Source: Thalassia testudinum
Taxonomy: Eukaryota; Streptophyta; Magnoliopsida; Alismatales; Hydrocharitaceae
Reading direction: 5' to 3'
DNA length: 64,000 nt
NCBI GenBank assembly: GCA_037157565.1
Contig: JAZHRO010000026.1
Span: forward strand, 32,602,501-32,666,500
The first letter of the stretch is position 1; each line of letters starts with the position of its first letter. A program made the translations under genes and the position numbers. Shown here piece by piece: positions 12,913-23,858 of the stretch. The notes under the pieces are model-generated. The model was given only the letters and a program-made list of their open reading frames with translations. It made no database searches and was not told the origin of the DNA.

Positions 12913-13238
12913 CTTGACGACTGGGAAGCCTACACCACAAATTGCTTTTGTTCCCATGCGCGCGCTTGTGAATTACCGATGTGGGACTATGTTCCCTCCT
13001 TCCAGACCTAACTTCAACCGATCATAACTCCCTACTCAGAGCTCCAAATCAAATGATTCAAGGCTTGTTGGAAAGCTCTAAGGTAGATCTACACAATTGC
13101 AGGGCCAATTTAAGGATAAGAGGATGTTTTCCTCTTTAATTTAAAGAGTGAAATAAGGGGTTCCTACGGGTTAAAATTGCCTGGAAATGGAAATTAACTT
13201 CACAGAGTCCTCAGATGGACTTATCTTTCTTAACTAAA
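12913..13238. repeat. 327-bp direct repeat, right copy
   Basis: Partner of 3159-3485. The match stops at CTTAACTAAA, after which the two sequences are unrelated. Upstream of it (12730-12910) there is no similarity to the sequence upstream of the left copy. Confidence 0.8.
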
Positions 13239-13899
13239 AAATCAAGCCTTTTCCATATGAAGTAAGGTTGGCAACATGGATCATTCGTCTCCATGCAAAT
13301 TTGTTTTGGGTCTTGTCTAAATGATTCTTTTCAACACTTATTTGGTCTTCCTTATCCCTTTTGTAATGCATGCTCAACATCCAGCTTTATATGCCTTTGA
13401 GGGAACTGTATATCCCCTCAAGATATCCAAACCACCTTAAATGTATGTTGTTCCTTTTTTTTTGGAAAGATGTATGCTATTCTTTTATCTTATATGTGCA
13501 AGTAAAAGCTTGAAGAAACAAAGGAAAAGACGGAAATGTAAAAAAGAGTGAAACAACGTGAGCGAGGAAGAATTGGTGTAGGGTGATGTAGTGGGTAATA
13601 AGACAAGCAGACTAGAGTGTAAGAAGATGTGATGGGAGAAGTGGGGTTTGGAAGAAGGATGGCGAGTGGTCTTGGGAATATTGAGGAGGCTTGCACAGAC
13701 GAGGCCTCTTGTCAGGATCAGAAGTGTCAAAAGGTTACCGCATAAGCAGATCTCCTATGCTATTACTACCTTGGTTGAGGTAAGGGATTGTCTTGACTCA
13801 CCAAAATGCTTGAGGTTTGTGTGAAAGGTCATAGGTAACAACTGAAGTCTAAGGGCTTGTTACATTTGCCCCCACAAAAAAAGTCCAATGGCTTGTTAG
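13239..13899. other. Non-genic stretch
   Basis: No recognisable exon or repeat partner inside the window. It lies between the right direct repeat and the first LINE-like sequence. It contains a 9-base T run at about 13455. Confidence 0.4.
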
Positions 13900-15649
13900 T
13901 AAAGGAGGCATTTACTCCTTGTGGACTCACTGTAAGGAAGAAAGATGAGTTTATCTGTTATAACATTGTCAACAAGAGCACCTATATTATTGGATTGATG
14001 TGAGTTGTTTGCCCAAAGCTTTCTCGTGATTTGTAGGGTGGTTGGTGGACTATCCATCACTCGGATGTTCTTTACCTCTATTGTTTTGATTGTTTTTTAT
14101 CCTCGTGTTTGGGATCATTGCCTTTTGACTCCAATTATGTTAGTAGGCAGAGATAAATTCTTTTGGTTTAAGAGGTGTAGCGGCTTCGTCTAGATCAAGG
14201 ATAAGGGTATGCCTTAGGATCTTGGCCTTTTTTTTTCATCTTTTGGAAAACAAAAAGGATGATCAGGATCTTGGCCTTGTTTCACTATTTTGTGATTGTC
14301 GAGTACCCTGTGTTAAGCTTTGATTGTATGATGAAGGTGGACTTAGTGGGTACAGTAGACTAGGAAGATGTCTCAGAAGTGTGGGTGGATGTGGCAACAG
14401 TTAATGGTATACCTTTTTTGTTGAGACTCATACTTGATGTTTATTATTTTTTATATTGGAGTCTCCAGCTTGAGGTTGTCTCGTGAATCGACCTTGACAA
14501 GATATGCTAGTTAGACAGCATAAGTTGAAGATTGTTAGCGACATAGCAAGTTTGGAGTAGGATGGAGCCTGGCAAGGGGCATCTCAATCATTTCATAGCT
14601 AATAATTCAAATTCATGTTTGAATTAGGAAGTGATGTCCGGCAAGAAAATTTCTTAGAGAAGCTATTGATACAAGATGGGTGACTCACCTTAGGCAGTTT
14701 CAGAAGGTGGCACGAATGCATCATTGTTGGACCTTATGAGGCAAGCCCAACTTTATCTTTTGGATTCATTGAGTGATCTTAAGGATCTTGTCTCCAGATG
14801 TGGCTTCCTTTTGTGAATCTTGTTCTTTCGCAGATCGTGATTTTGAATCTAGTAGTCAGGTATTCAATGAATCAATGGCTATCTAATGGGATGCCTGATC
14901 ACTTGTTGAAGCCTTTATGATGGTTCTTGGGATCATCAACTTATTAGTGGTAGAACAAAGCCTTCTACTAATGATAGAAATTGAGCCTTTTTTATGCTAG
15001 TTGGGGGTGGTGGAGGCTTCAATGAAGTTGGGAGCCTGTGAGAGCCATGGGAGAATCTCATTGGACTAGGGTGGTGGAGGTGATGGATCTCTCTAGAGTT
15101 GAGGTCTTGTCATATGGTCCAATGGCAGATGATGCTATGCAGGAAGGCTCTTCTATTCTAGTCTTCACAGGGATCCCAACATGTAGAATTGTTGGTTCCA
15201 GTGCCAATTAGTTTTCAAGAGGTGGGTTTGGGAGATAAAAGTTTGGCGCTGGGCTTAATAATTCATTGGTGTAATGATTTGCCTCCAGAGTGGTCATTGG
15301 GGCCTATTTCATCTTTTTTGCAGTAGATGAAGCTTAAAAGCCGTATTAGAGGCTTTTGGCATAAATTGGAGGCAACCTTTGGGAATTCTTCCGGACTATG
15401 GAAGTCAGTGGTGCTTTTCGGTGGGTAGGTGATTGCAGGGGAAGATTTGTTTGAGAAAGAAAGCATAAGGCATGGGAAAGATATGTGCTCCTAGTGGTTG
15501 TACATTGAAGATCCAATTGACATGCTTTTTATTTTCTTTAGTATATGGTCCATGTTTGGATGCAATAGATATCTTTTGTGAATGAAGCTTTAAGGAGTTC
15601 TATAATAGCTTTACAGAATTTTTTTGATGGGGATTTCAATGTATGTATG
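13900..15649 (+). mobile_element. LINE remnant, ORF1 and start of endonuclease domain
   Basis: Around 14340-14520 the + strand reads, with stops, like the N-terminal ORF1 domain of plant L1-type LINEs (a W-V-D-V...G-I-P-F-L-L stretch). 15326-15649 reads like an endonuclease domain, from a Q-x-x-K-L-K-S motif to D-G-D-F-N-V at 15625-15643, the core GDFNV motif. The sequence is then interrupted exactly by the LTR element at 15650 and resumes at 17885. Frames are heavily broken. The ORF1 part is the weaker call. Confidence 0.5.
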
Positions 15650-15843
15650 TGTTGGAGAGAATAATGAATTGCTTTATTAAGAAAACAAACCCCTAACCCC
15701 TTTTATATAGAGTTAGAGTTAACAAATTACATACTAAGCCCAATAGAACTAGGAAATAAATGAATATAAATAAAAACTAGGACTCTAAATAACTTAACCT
15801 AACTCAACTAGGACTCTATATAACTATTCCTAATATTCTAACA
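15650..15843 (-). repeat. 3' LTR of gag-only element 1
   Basis: 194 bases, paired with 17689-17884. Bounded on the inside by the purine tract. Begins TGTTAGAATATTAGG on the minus strand. Confidence 0.85.
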
Positions 15844-15844
15844 C

Positions 15845-17110
15845 TCCTCCCTCAAGTTGGAGCGTGTAAAACACCTTAACTTGTTACATGAGACAAAATT
15901 GAACTCCCCCCTTAATATTGACATCCGAAGGAGCAAGTAGCAAATTGGTGGAGCAACAAGTAGTAGAGTCATACAATTAGTAGTAGGGTGGGAGACAACC
16001 GCAAGCAGCAATAGTAGTAGTAGCAAATAGACAGGAGACGATCCCAAGCAACAATAGTGGCAGTAGCAGTAGTAGTAGGGATGGGAGAAAAGAGCCTTGC
16101 TTAGATCTCCCACCACCCATCAATTTCACTAGAGAAGCCATATGCTGGATCAAAAGTCCTAGCACCTTGGTCTTGAGAAGCAGTAGGAGCAACGATTGCA
16201 ACCATGGCAATAGTAGAGGGCTTGCACCTTAAGAGAGAGATCACAGATGCTCCAACTTTACAAGGGTGAACTATAGTGGAGGTTGCTCCAACCTAGTCTT
16301 AGGAGGAGTCTTTATGGTTGTTTGATTAGCCCAAGCAGGATTGCCAAACTTGTCCCAGCATCTCTTGGACGGATGGTTTGTTCTCTTGCAGTTAATGCAG
16401 GGAGAGTAGGTCCAGCCACGACCACCAATGCCACCACCCCACCCTTTGGAGGAAACAAGGGTAGAGGTGTTAGGAACTGTAGTAGGAGCAATAGCCAATG
16501 AGGCATCTGCATCGATCTTCTAAAGACTGCTGTATATTGTCTCCAGGTTTGGTATTTTATGAAAGGATAGAAGTTGGTCCTTAGCTGACCGATAGTAAGG
16601 GCCTAGTCCAAGGATCCTGTACATCTACCACTTAGCCCTTTATGTAGTCTAGGCATCACAGCAAAGAAGCCTGGAAGATCGCAAGGTCCTCATAAAGTAA
16701 CTCCATGGCTGTGTAATAATCAACTAGGGATAGGTCCCCTTGATTGGTGGACCATATTATGCGATAAACATTCGTAAGCCTAGAGTCACTGGACTTCTAG
16801 GAGTAGTTCTTGGCCAAATCATCTTAGATGCCATCCACGTTCTTGTATGGCATATTGGCCGCAATCTTCAACTCTATATTGTTCAGCAACCAATTCATCA
16901 CCATATAATTATCATGCTCCCACTTGTCGTAGTCTTTGTCCTTGGCGTTAGGCTCCTTTTAGTCAGGATATAGAGCTTATTGTATCCTCCAATGACGATC
17001 TTGAAGGCCCTGGACCTTATGATGTAGTTTTGGGCACCATTAAGTTTGATAGAGGTATCTTAAATTACAACGATTGTAGTAGACACCAAGGTCTTGGTGT
17101 CGGCAAGAGT
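15845..17110 (-). pseudogene. Copia-type gag, frameshifted
   Basis: Reads from about 17110 downward. The N-terminal domain has I-K-L-N-G...F-K-I (about 17050-17000), then in the next frame N-Y-M-V-M-N-W-L-L-N and I-A-A-N-M (about 16915-16840), the pattern of the copia gag DUF4219/UBN2 domain. A CCHC zinc knuckle C-I-N-C-K-R-T-N-H-P-S-K-R-C is intact at 16358-16399 (CX2CX4HX4C). After the knuckle only about 430 bases remain before the 3' LTR, and they carry no DSGA protease motif. At least one frameshift and several stops are present. Gag would form the virus-like particle shell. Confidence 0.7.
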
Positions 17111-17205
17111 GAAAGTCGATCATGATGTCAACATCGTGGCAAGCAGGGAAGATCACACAATCTTGCATGAAAACATGCAAAGATGCATGCGGGCATGAGA
17201 GGATA

Positions 17206-20200
17206 GTTTGCGTAAAGTCACAACAAGGCGTGCGCAAATGAGCGTGGAGTTAATGCAACACACATGCAAATGTGTGCAAGGTGTATGAGGGACGTATGCG
17301 GTGTTCGCAATGGGCAAGTTGGTGGCTTGCAGGTGCACGTGCAAGGCAGGGAGGATTGTGCACGGTAGAGCGGAAGGTAGCAGCCGCAGGCACGTAAGCT
17401 TGCGTTGCAAAAGGTGAGAGCCTCGTGCGTTGGCGCATGGACGTAGCAAGAACCCACGCACGGTGGCATGTGGTGTGCAGAGGACCTACGCACGAGTGTA
17501 CTACGAGCAGGAAGCAGCCCTGCACGGTGGTACGTGAAGGTAGTAGACCCACTCGTGAGCGTTGCAGGCAATAGAAGTGCATGTGGTAGCAACAAGGCAT
17601 GTGGTGGTGGCGAGTGCAGAGAGAGAGGGCTAAGTCTAGCGGTAGGGGAGAGAGGGATTCCCTAGGGTCGGGTCCCACTTTGATACCATGCTGAAGAGGA
17701 TAATGAACTATCTTATCAACAAAAGAAACTCTAATCCCCTTTATATAGAAAGTTGGAGTTAACAAATTACATACTAAGCCCAATAGAACTAGGAAATAAC
17801 AAAACAATAATAGAAATAAAAACTAGGACTCTAAATAACTCTACTCAACTAGTTCTCTATACAACTATTCCTAATGTTCTAACAAAATGGATATTAACGA
17901 TAAGACCAATCGAGGCTACATAAGGTCAGTGTTTCTCCAATTTCAAAGCATACTTTAATTGTTCTGGCTGTTATGTCCGTTTACAATCTGCAGATTCACT
18001 TAGAGTGGTATCAGGTTCAATATTCTGTCATGCCTTGATATATTTGTTTCTTCAATGGAGCTTACAGATATGCTTCCCTTACCAGATAGGGTTCCTTTGT
18101 ACAGGCGTTTCTCAGATCATGCACCTATTCTCTAGAGGTTAAATGTAAATGTGAGTTATGGTACTTAAAGTTCAAGAGATCTTGGTTGAACAACAAACAA
18201 GTGTATGGTTGCATAATTTTTCCTGCAGAGATTTAGAAGCACAAGAAATGCCAAGAAGTGGTTTAGAAGGATTCTCAAGGATTGAATGCTACAAATTGAG
18301 CGGAGGCATGCCCTAGGCAGCTGTGATTGAGAGTACAGGATGACAATACAAGGTTTCTTGCTTGTGCAAGTTACAAGTAGTAGATGCAAGAGGAATGTTA
18401 TGGTAGGACAAAGTTTGTCTATGATCATGTAGGAGGGTGTCTAACGTCCCATTCTGGTGGTTGGCATTGGAGTGGTGGAAGGATTCCAACCTTATCATGT
18501 AAACGGTGGCACTTCCTAATCAATGACATAATTAAGTGAAGGTCGAGGAGGCCGCAATAGGACTAAATGCAGATTCTCATTAGGTCCGAATGGTTTTCTA
18601 TGCTATTTTTGAGGAGTTTTAGTTCTAGAATGTGGTTAGCAGTAATGTTTCTGCAATAGGTATTTGGTTAATTGTTCGTGGGCAAGAATAAGGGCTTCAA
18701 CTCTCTAAACAAGTTCTCTTTGTTTCTTCTCCTGAAGAAGGAATCTGCGGAAAGGTTTGAGAAGTTTTGGCTTATAGCTATTTCAAATGCTACATTTACT
18801 AAGTTCTTGGCTGTACAATGATGGATTGTCTGGTAGATCTAATTCAGGTGGCTTTTATCAGAGGTTGCAGTTTGGCATATTTCTTTTGACAGCTTTGGGA
18901 TTTATAGTATACTAGAGGAGGTATGTGATGAAGGCTTTCTTTGGATGTGGAGGTCATGATTCGTAGGCATGGAGGTTTACTTGGAACTCTCTAGTTAAGA
19001 GAGGTTCTCAGATCTTTAGATAGAGTGGATGAAGGGGTGCACCATCAGTACATCCTTTCTCTATTCTCCTGAATGGTTTAAGCATGGACGGTTGCAACCA
19101 ACCCGGAGAAGGGGGGGGTTACTCTTTGTTCTTATGGTTGATTCCCTTGAAATAAGTACCTTGCTTCGTTCTCTTTAGGAATTATTTTTTGCGGGTATCC
19201 TCGAGCTTTCGGTTCCCAACAAATTGTACTACTACTTCTTATGGAGGGGTCAATTATGGAAGTGGAGATCCTGTAGCTTTGATTCATATTTTTCTAGGGG
19301 CATTAGTGGTATCCATGAACATCAATAAATCCTCCCTTATCTCTCTTTAAATGAATGAAGATGATGCTAAAGTAGATGCTTATATAGTAGTATGTTGGCC
19401 ACGCCTATAGGTACTCTTTGTTGGGCTTGCCCCTTACATCATATCTTGCTTGTTTACGAATCACTCTTCTTTGTTAGAGTGGTTGGAGAGGAGATTGGAT
19501 GGCTGAAAAGCAAGACTTTTGGCTGAAGATGGTAGACTATAGTTTCTCAAATATTATCTCAGCACTACCAGTTCTCCATGTCTCAATGTTTGGCTTCTGG
19601 TAGATGTAATCAGGGGATTGAATCCTCAGCCATTTCTGTGGAAAAGACCCGGTGGATCATTACAAGGGGACTTTTTCGTGGCTTGAGGGAAGCTTTGTCA
19701 GACTTTCAGAAAGGTCACATGTTGGGAGGCATTTGAGAGCAATGAATGAAGCTTTGGTGACCATATCTGCACCCTATTGGCAGCAGCAATGTTTTGTCTA
19801 CTAGTTATGTTTGAACCTTTGGCAAGATTCTAAAAGGGGAGAACCGTTGTGTGGTTAGGTGCAGAGCTTCTGCATCTTGAAAGGGTATTTGAAGGTCATG
19901 TCCTAGTTGATTTCCTGTTTGGAGGGATGGGTGGAGTCCACGCAGACCATCCTTGTCCTTTCCAAGATTACTTATTCTGGCACAAAATTAGGAGGCCATT
20001 AGGCGGACTACTGAAGCGGTCCAATGGAAGTGAATTGTGTTAGCTGCACACCATTCACTTGTCACACACAAGAATGGAAGATCTTTTGCAAACTTAATGA
20101 GGCCATAATGGTCATGCTCTGAATGCTGCATTCTCTGATTCTTGACAGTTGAACAATAGGGAATTCCTCCCTCAGGAAAGCTTATGATGCTCTACAGTTG

Positions 20201-20550
20201 GTTACTCTTGGTCCAGATATTGTCCTTCAACAAGGTTGTTGCCTAATACAGTCAACTAGGGCTCCAAGGAAGGTGAGGTCTTCAAGGGAGAGGTTGGTGA
20301 CAGAGGTTAGATGTAGATGGATAACATGCACATCAATTGTTTGTTCCTTCTGTGATATTGCAAATGAAAGTACAGGTCACCCTTTTTGTTTTTCACTTGA
20401 TGGCTGGTGGTTAATGTGTGGGATAAAGCTGGTGTAGGTGCTTCTTCCTTTTGGTTCCTAGGTGATGGAATACGAGGCATTCAGGGCGACAAAAGGAGCA
20501 GAAGAAGATACGAGACTAAGTGACCCAAGGCCATTACTTCTGAAGTGCAG
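17206..20550. repeat. Segmental duplication, copy A'
   Basis: Direct-repeat partner of 1-3141. This copy keeps the sequence (20293-20535) lost from the left copy, and the LINE continues beyond it to about 21000. Confidence 0.85.
17689..17884 (-). repeat. 5' LTR of gag-only element 1
   Basis: 196 bases, TGTTAGAACATTAGG to CTTCAGCA on the minus strand, with a TATATAAAG box. Abuts the primer-binding site. The same LTR is duplicated at 485-680. Confidence 0.85.
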
Positions 20551-21000
20551 AGCATGTGCATGTTTACATAGAAACTTCATTAAGAAGGAAGATGTCTGTT
20601 GTTAGAGCCAAGATGGGCTAGCGGTTCAAAATCACAGGAATTGGGAAAGGAATATGTCAGGGAGAAGGGCCATGCCTTTCTGCTAGGTCCTTGTTCAGCT
20701 GCCACTGAAGCAGCAGGTTGTTTTTGTGAATTTCTGGAGATCCCATACAAATGGCCTTGGTACTTCTGGTAAACTGCCATCATTACCAAGTGCTAAAGAG
20801 CAGTGTCAAGCTGCCATCATTACCAAGTGCCAAAGAGCAGTGTCTTCGGCTTTCTTATTGTCAATTTGGTTAGAAAGGAATGATGCAGTCTTTAATTCAT
20901 CAGGGCCATGTGCTGAGAATATGCTGAAGGCAAGATCTTGTATTGAGAGCTGGGTGTTGCATCTCCAATCGTAGAATTTATTTTTTCTTGCTTTATGAAT
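17885..21000 (+). mobile_element. Degraded L1-type LINE, 3' part
   Basis: Continuation of the LINE interrupted at 15649. F-S-D-H-A-P of the endonuclease end is at 18108-18125. The RT entry motif (KKES...IAISNA) is at about 18730-18790. The C-terminal zf-RVT-like region, with the S-I-W-L-E-R-N-D-A-V-F motif, is at about 20858-20900. The distance from the RT entry motif to the C-terminal region (about 2.2 kb) fits LINE ORF2. Many stops and shifts make it inactive. It contains a 37-bp tandem duplication at 20771-20844. Confidence 0.6.
20771..20844. repeat. 37-bp tandem duplication
   Basis: Two adjacent 37-base units (20771-20807 and 20808-20844), each 'aarctgccatcattaccaag' followed by 'tgcyaaagagcagtgtc', differing at two positions. 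It lies within the LINE C-terminal region. Confidence 0.95.
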
Positions 21001-21701
21001 TCCATGGCTGGTTACTAGTCTCGAGCAGTCACCCATTTATTTACTTTAAATCTTCTATCAGTGCTGCATGTACCTTTTATCTGATATAGATCTGATCCTT
21101 CTGTCACACCACACATCTAGCATGGTATACATATTCACATCTTATAGTTGACGGTCCAGCACTCGGATCCATACAATTTGTCAGGTCACACTGCTATTGT
21201 TTGGTGTTTGCATGTAATTTTCGAGGAGGTCTTCCTTTCTTGTAAAACACTTGAAAAATCCTTTACAAATTTGCATTGATTGTAATTGATTTCTCGATCT
21301 TGTTGAAGTTTTAACCCTACTATTTATAAGCCCTTTTTTTTTAGGAATGCAGTACTGATCTTTCCCCACCTATCTATGTCTACTTATTACTTGCATTTCT
21401 GCCTTGCTTTGGTGCTCAAATTTCCTAATGGCTTCATCCCTTTTTCCTACACTTTTAAATCTTGCATTATGTTGCCTGCTGTTGGATTTGCTTTGTCAAC
21501 TGAACCATGGGCAAAATGAAGAGATATGGTACTAATGCCATCTTTTGTCGATCAATAATAGTGTTAAAGTACCCTTTCAAAAGAAAATGACAGTGTCAAA
21601 GTAGTCTGTCTACTCCCTTCAAGCCCTCAAACAAGCTGCAACCACATCAAACATATCACTCATAAGTTTGGCATACTTAGACTCGGTATACCCTTTGAAA
21701 A
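21001..21701. other. Non-genic stretch
   Basis: AT-rich sequence between the LINE remnant and the NOL9 exon 1 segment. If the NOL9 copy at 21820-22028 is a live first exon, this is the start of its intron 1. No exon was seen. Confidence 0.45.
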
Positions 21702-22240
21702 TAATGTTTTGAAACATTAGACTCGAGAGGGTATGATCTCGGCAACAGAAAAGCCCCAGAAGAAACCGGAAAACCCTAAAGTTACTTGGTGCTAAGTAAC
21801 GCGTAAGAAAGGGATCGACCTTTGCAACAGCGTGTTGACGAGGAACCGAGAGAAGGTAGACTTGCCGCTATTCTTGGGCCCGCAGACGAGAGTTACGGGT
21901 GTATGCGAAGGAGGAGGACGAGGGCCAAAGTTGATTGACTGAGCCGCCTCCAACCACGAGTCCGGTATGAGGATCTGATGGCTCGCCGTGCCGATTGAAA
22001 GCGAGGGAGAGGGTGAAGCGAGCGCCATTGCCACCAAACACAAGGCGTGCCCGTTGAGGGCTTTTGTGGGGGGATTAGGGTGAGGGTTTTTGTAGGGTTC
22101 AAGTGAAAATTGTGATGAGGAACCTTGGTACGAGTTTATTTTGCAAGGTTCTTCTCGTGTCACCAGCATATACTTTCCCCTTTTCTCATGTTAATGACCT
22201 CCAAAAGTTCCAGACGAGCGGTTCACGAAAGTACAGTAAT
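21702..22240. repeat. Duplicated NOL9 exon 1 segment, right copy
   Basis: Partner of 11200-11735. The right end of similarity (about 22235) is followed by a short repeated motif and then the PP2A sequence. The left copy has unrelated DNA there, so this is a duplication breakpoint. Confidence 0.85.
21820..22028 (-). CDS. NOL9: NOL9/Grc3 polynucleotide 5'-hydroxyl kinase, first coding exon only
   Basis: An open first exon of a Clp1/Grc3-family kinase, which in the family phosphorylates the 5'-OH left by ITS2 cleavage during 27S pre-rRNA processing in the nucleolus. The start chosen is the ATG at 22028 (GCAATGGCG context). The frame is open upstream to 22169, so a longer N-terminus is possible. 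The sequence runs into I-P-D-S-W-L-E-A-A and the P-loop C-G-P-K-N-S-G-K-S-T-F, then ends L-L-Q plus two bases at a GT donor (AAAG/GTCGAT, intron from 21819). No second exon is found to the left within the window. Introns in the neighbouring gene reach 10 kb, so it may lie outside. It lies downstream, on the same strand, of the stop codon of the NOL9 gene ending at 27047, so it belongs to a second copy of the gene. It is divergent to the PP2A fragment, about 360 bases away. Confidence 0.7.
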
Positions 22241-22248
22241 TGTAGACG

Positions 22249-22310
22249 AGCGGTTCAGCATACACTGACGATTCTTGATTGGCAATCCCGACCAATCAGG
22301 ATTCAATGAT
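22249..22310 (+). pseudogene. Possible decayed PP2A catalytic subunit exon
   Basis: Directly upstream of the good PP2A exons, the + strand reads L-D...R-I-Q followed by a stop, where PP2A catalytic subunits have L-D-N-I-R-A-L-D-R-I-Q-E immediately before the next exon (V-P-H-E-G-P). About half the residues agree and the splice donor is gone. It may be a remnant of the preceding exon, cut by the NOL9 segment ending at about 22240. Chance similarity is not excluded. Confidence 0.35.
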
Positions 22311-22383
22311 CCTTGGGTTTTCATATGTTCTCTGTCTTCAAACTGCCAGTAATTGTAGCTTATAGACATAAAACACTTGGTGA

Positions 22384-22846
<463 letters not shown>

Positions 22847-23735
22847 TCACCATCTTTACCACAGGTAAGAGACTTTGCCCACTGCATGCCATGCTCTATA
22901 GACCTATGCTGGTAGATGAGCAAGTCTGGCAAGTGCAAAAATTCTCTGGTCATTATTCTTTGTTTGGATCTGATCTGCTGCTTCCGGAATACAGCAATGA
23001 TAGGATTGTACCGAGAATTTACTTCCTTTTCGCCTTCATATCCTTCACAACGCACAACACCCAAGGTTGAATCGGAAGCAGCAATAATTGTGATTTCCCT
23101 ACTTGGAGGGGTGAGATCAGTGTGACGTAAAAAATGCGGAAATAAAATATATAAAGCAATCTCACAAAATAAGCAATCACAAAATGTGCACAAGTAATTT
23201 TTAGGTGGAAACCCAAACCGGGTGAAAACCACCACCTAACCCTCTCGAGTTAGGATTTTCCGATCAACCTAGTTGATCAAAATCCACTAAACCGAATCAC
23301 TTAAAACGAGGGTGATTCAACCTCAATACAACCACGCTACAAGTACGAGGGTAGCGTTCCTCAACCCCTTCTCTCCACGAGAAGGATTTTGTCCCACGAA
23401 GGAGACGGGAATTCGCAAAGCGAATACCCAACCAAATTACAAAGGTAAAATAAAACAACAAACCTATAGAGCCAACAAAGTAATAAACCTAAGCTTCTAT
23501 AGGATTTAGGAAACTCCCCTTTGCAAGGAGTGCGTCGACGATGACGCGGGTGCGTGAGCCACGCAACGGCGCAACTTTGCTCTCGTAGACAACGGCGGGA
23601 GAGCGGGTGCGCAACGGTTTGATGCTCTCAAGATGTAGAACTTGAGCTTAGAGAGTAAGAGCTTCTTAGACACAAGAGTGTGAAAGTGTGTAGCTAAGTG
23701 TATCCAAGTGTATATTTGTGTTGCAAGGGTTCCCC

Positions 23736-23746
23736 TCTATTTATAG
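23736..23746 (-). promoter_or_regulatory. TATA box of the solo LTR
   Basis: TATAAATAGAG on the minus strand, the only strong TATA motif seen in the LTR, about 1060 bases after the LTR 5' end and downstream of the GACGTC array, as expected for a U3 promoter. Confidence 0.6.
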
Positions 23747-23858
23747 AGGCCTTAGGAAGGCTTTGGAAGGCTTAGGAAGGGTTCTATAGCCGTTGGGAAC
23801 AAAGTCCAAGTGAATCAGCCCGAAATCAGGAACAATCATTGTTCTGACAGGCTTATCA

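Larger units (their letters stand above)
15650..17884 (-). mobile_element. Gag-only LTR retrotransposon (TR-GAG-like), copy 1
   Basis: A complete non-autonomous copia-type element on the minus strand. LTRs are 15650-15843 (3') and 17689-17884 (5'), both TG...CA with a TATA box. The primer-binding site is immediately inside the 5' LTR at 17670-17688 (minus reading TGGTATCAAAGTGGGACC, tRNA-iMet type). The purine tract TTGAGGGAGGAG lies inside the 3' LTR at about 15844-15856. Between them is about 1.85 kb holding only a leader and a gag gene. There is no protease, integrase, reverse transcriptase or RNase H. The flanking 5-mers (GTATG, AAATG) agree at only three of five positions. It sits inside a LINE endonuclease domain. 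Such elements need enzymes from an autonomous relative. Confidence 0.8.

Noticed and set aside
3159..13238. Simple LTR retrotransposon with 327-bp LTRs
   Set aside because: The repeats lack TG...CA ends, no primer site or purine tract adjoins them, no target duplication flanks them, and no gag or pol lies between. Kept as a finding, not as an LTR call.
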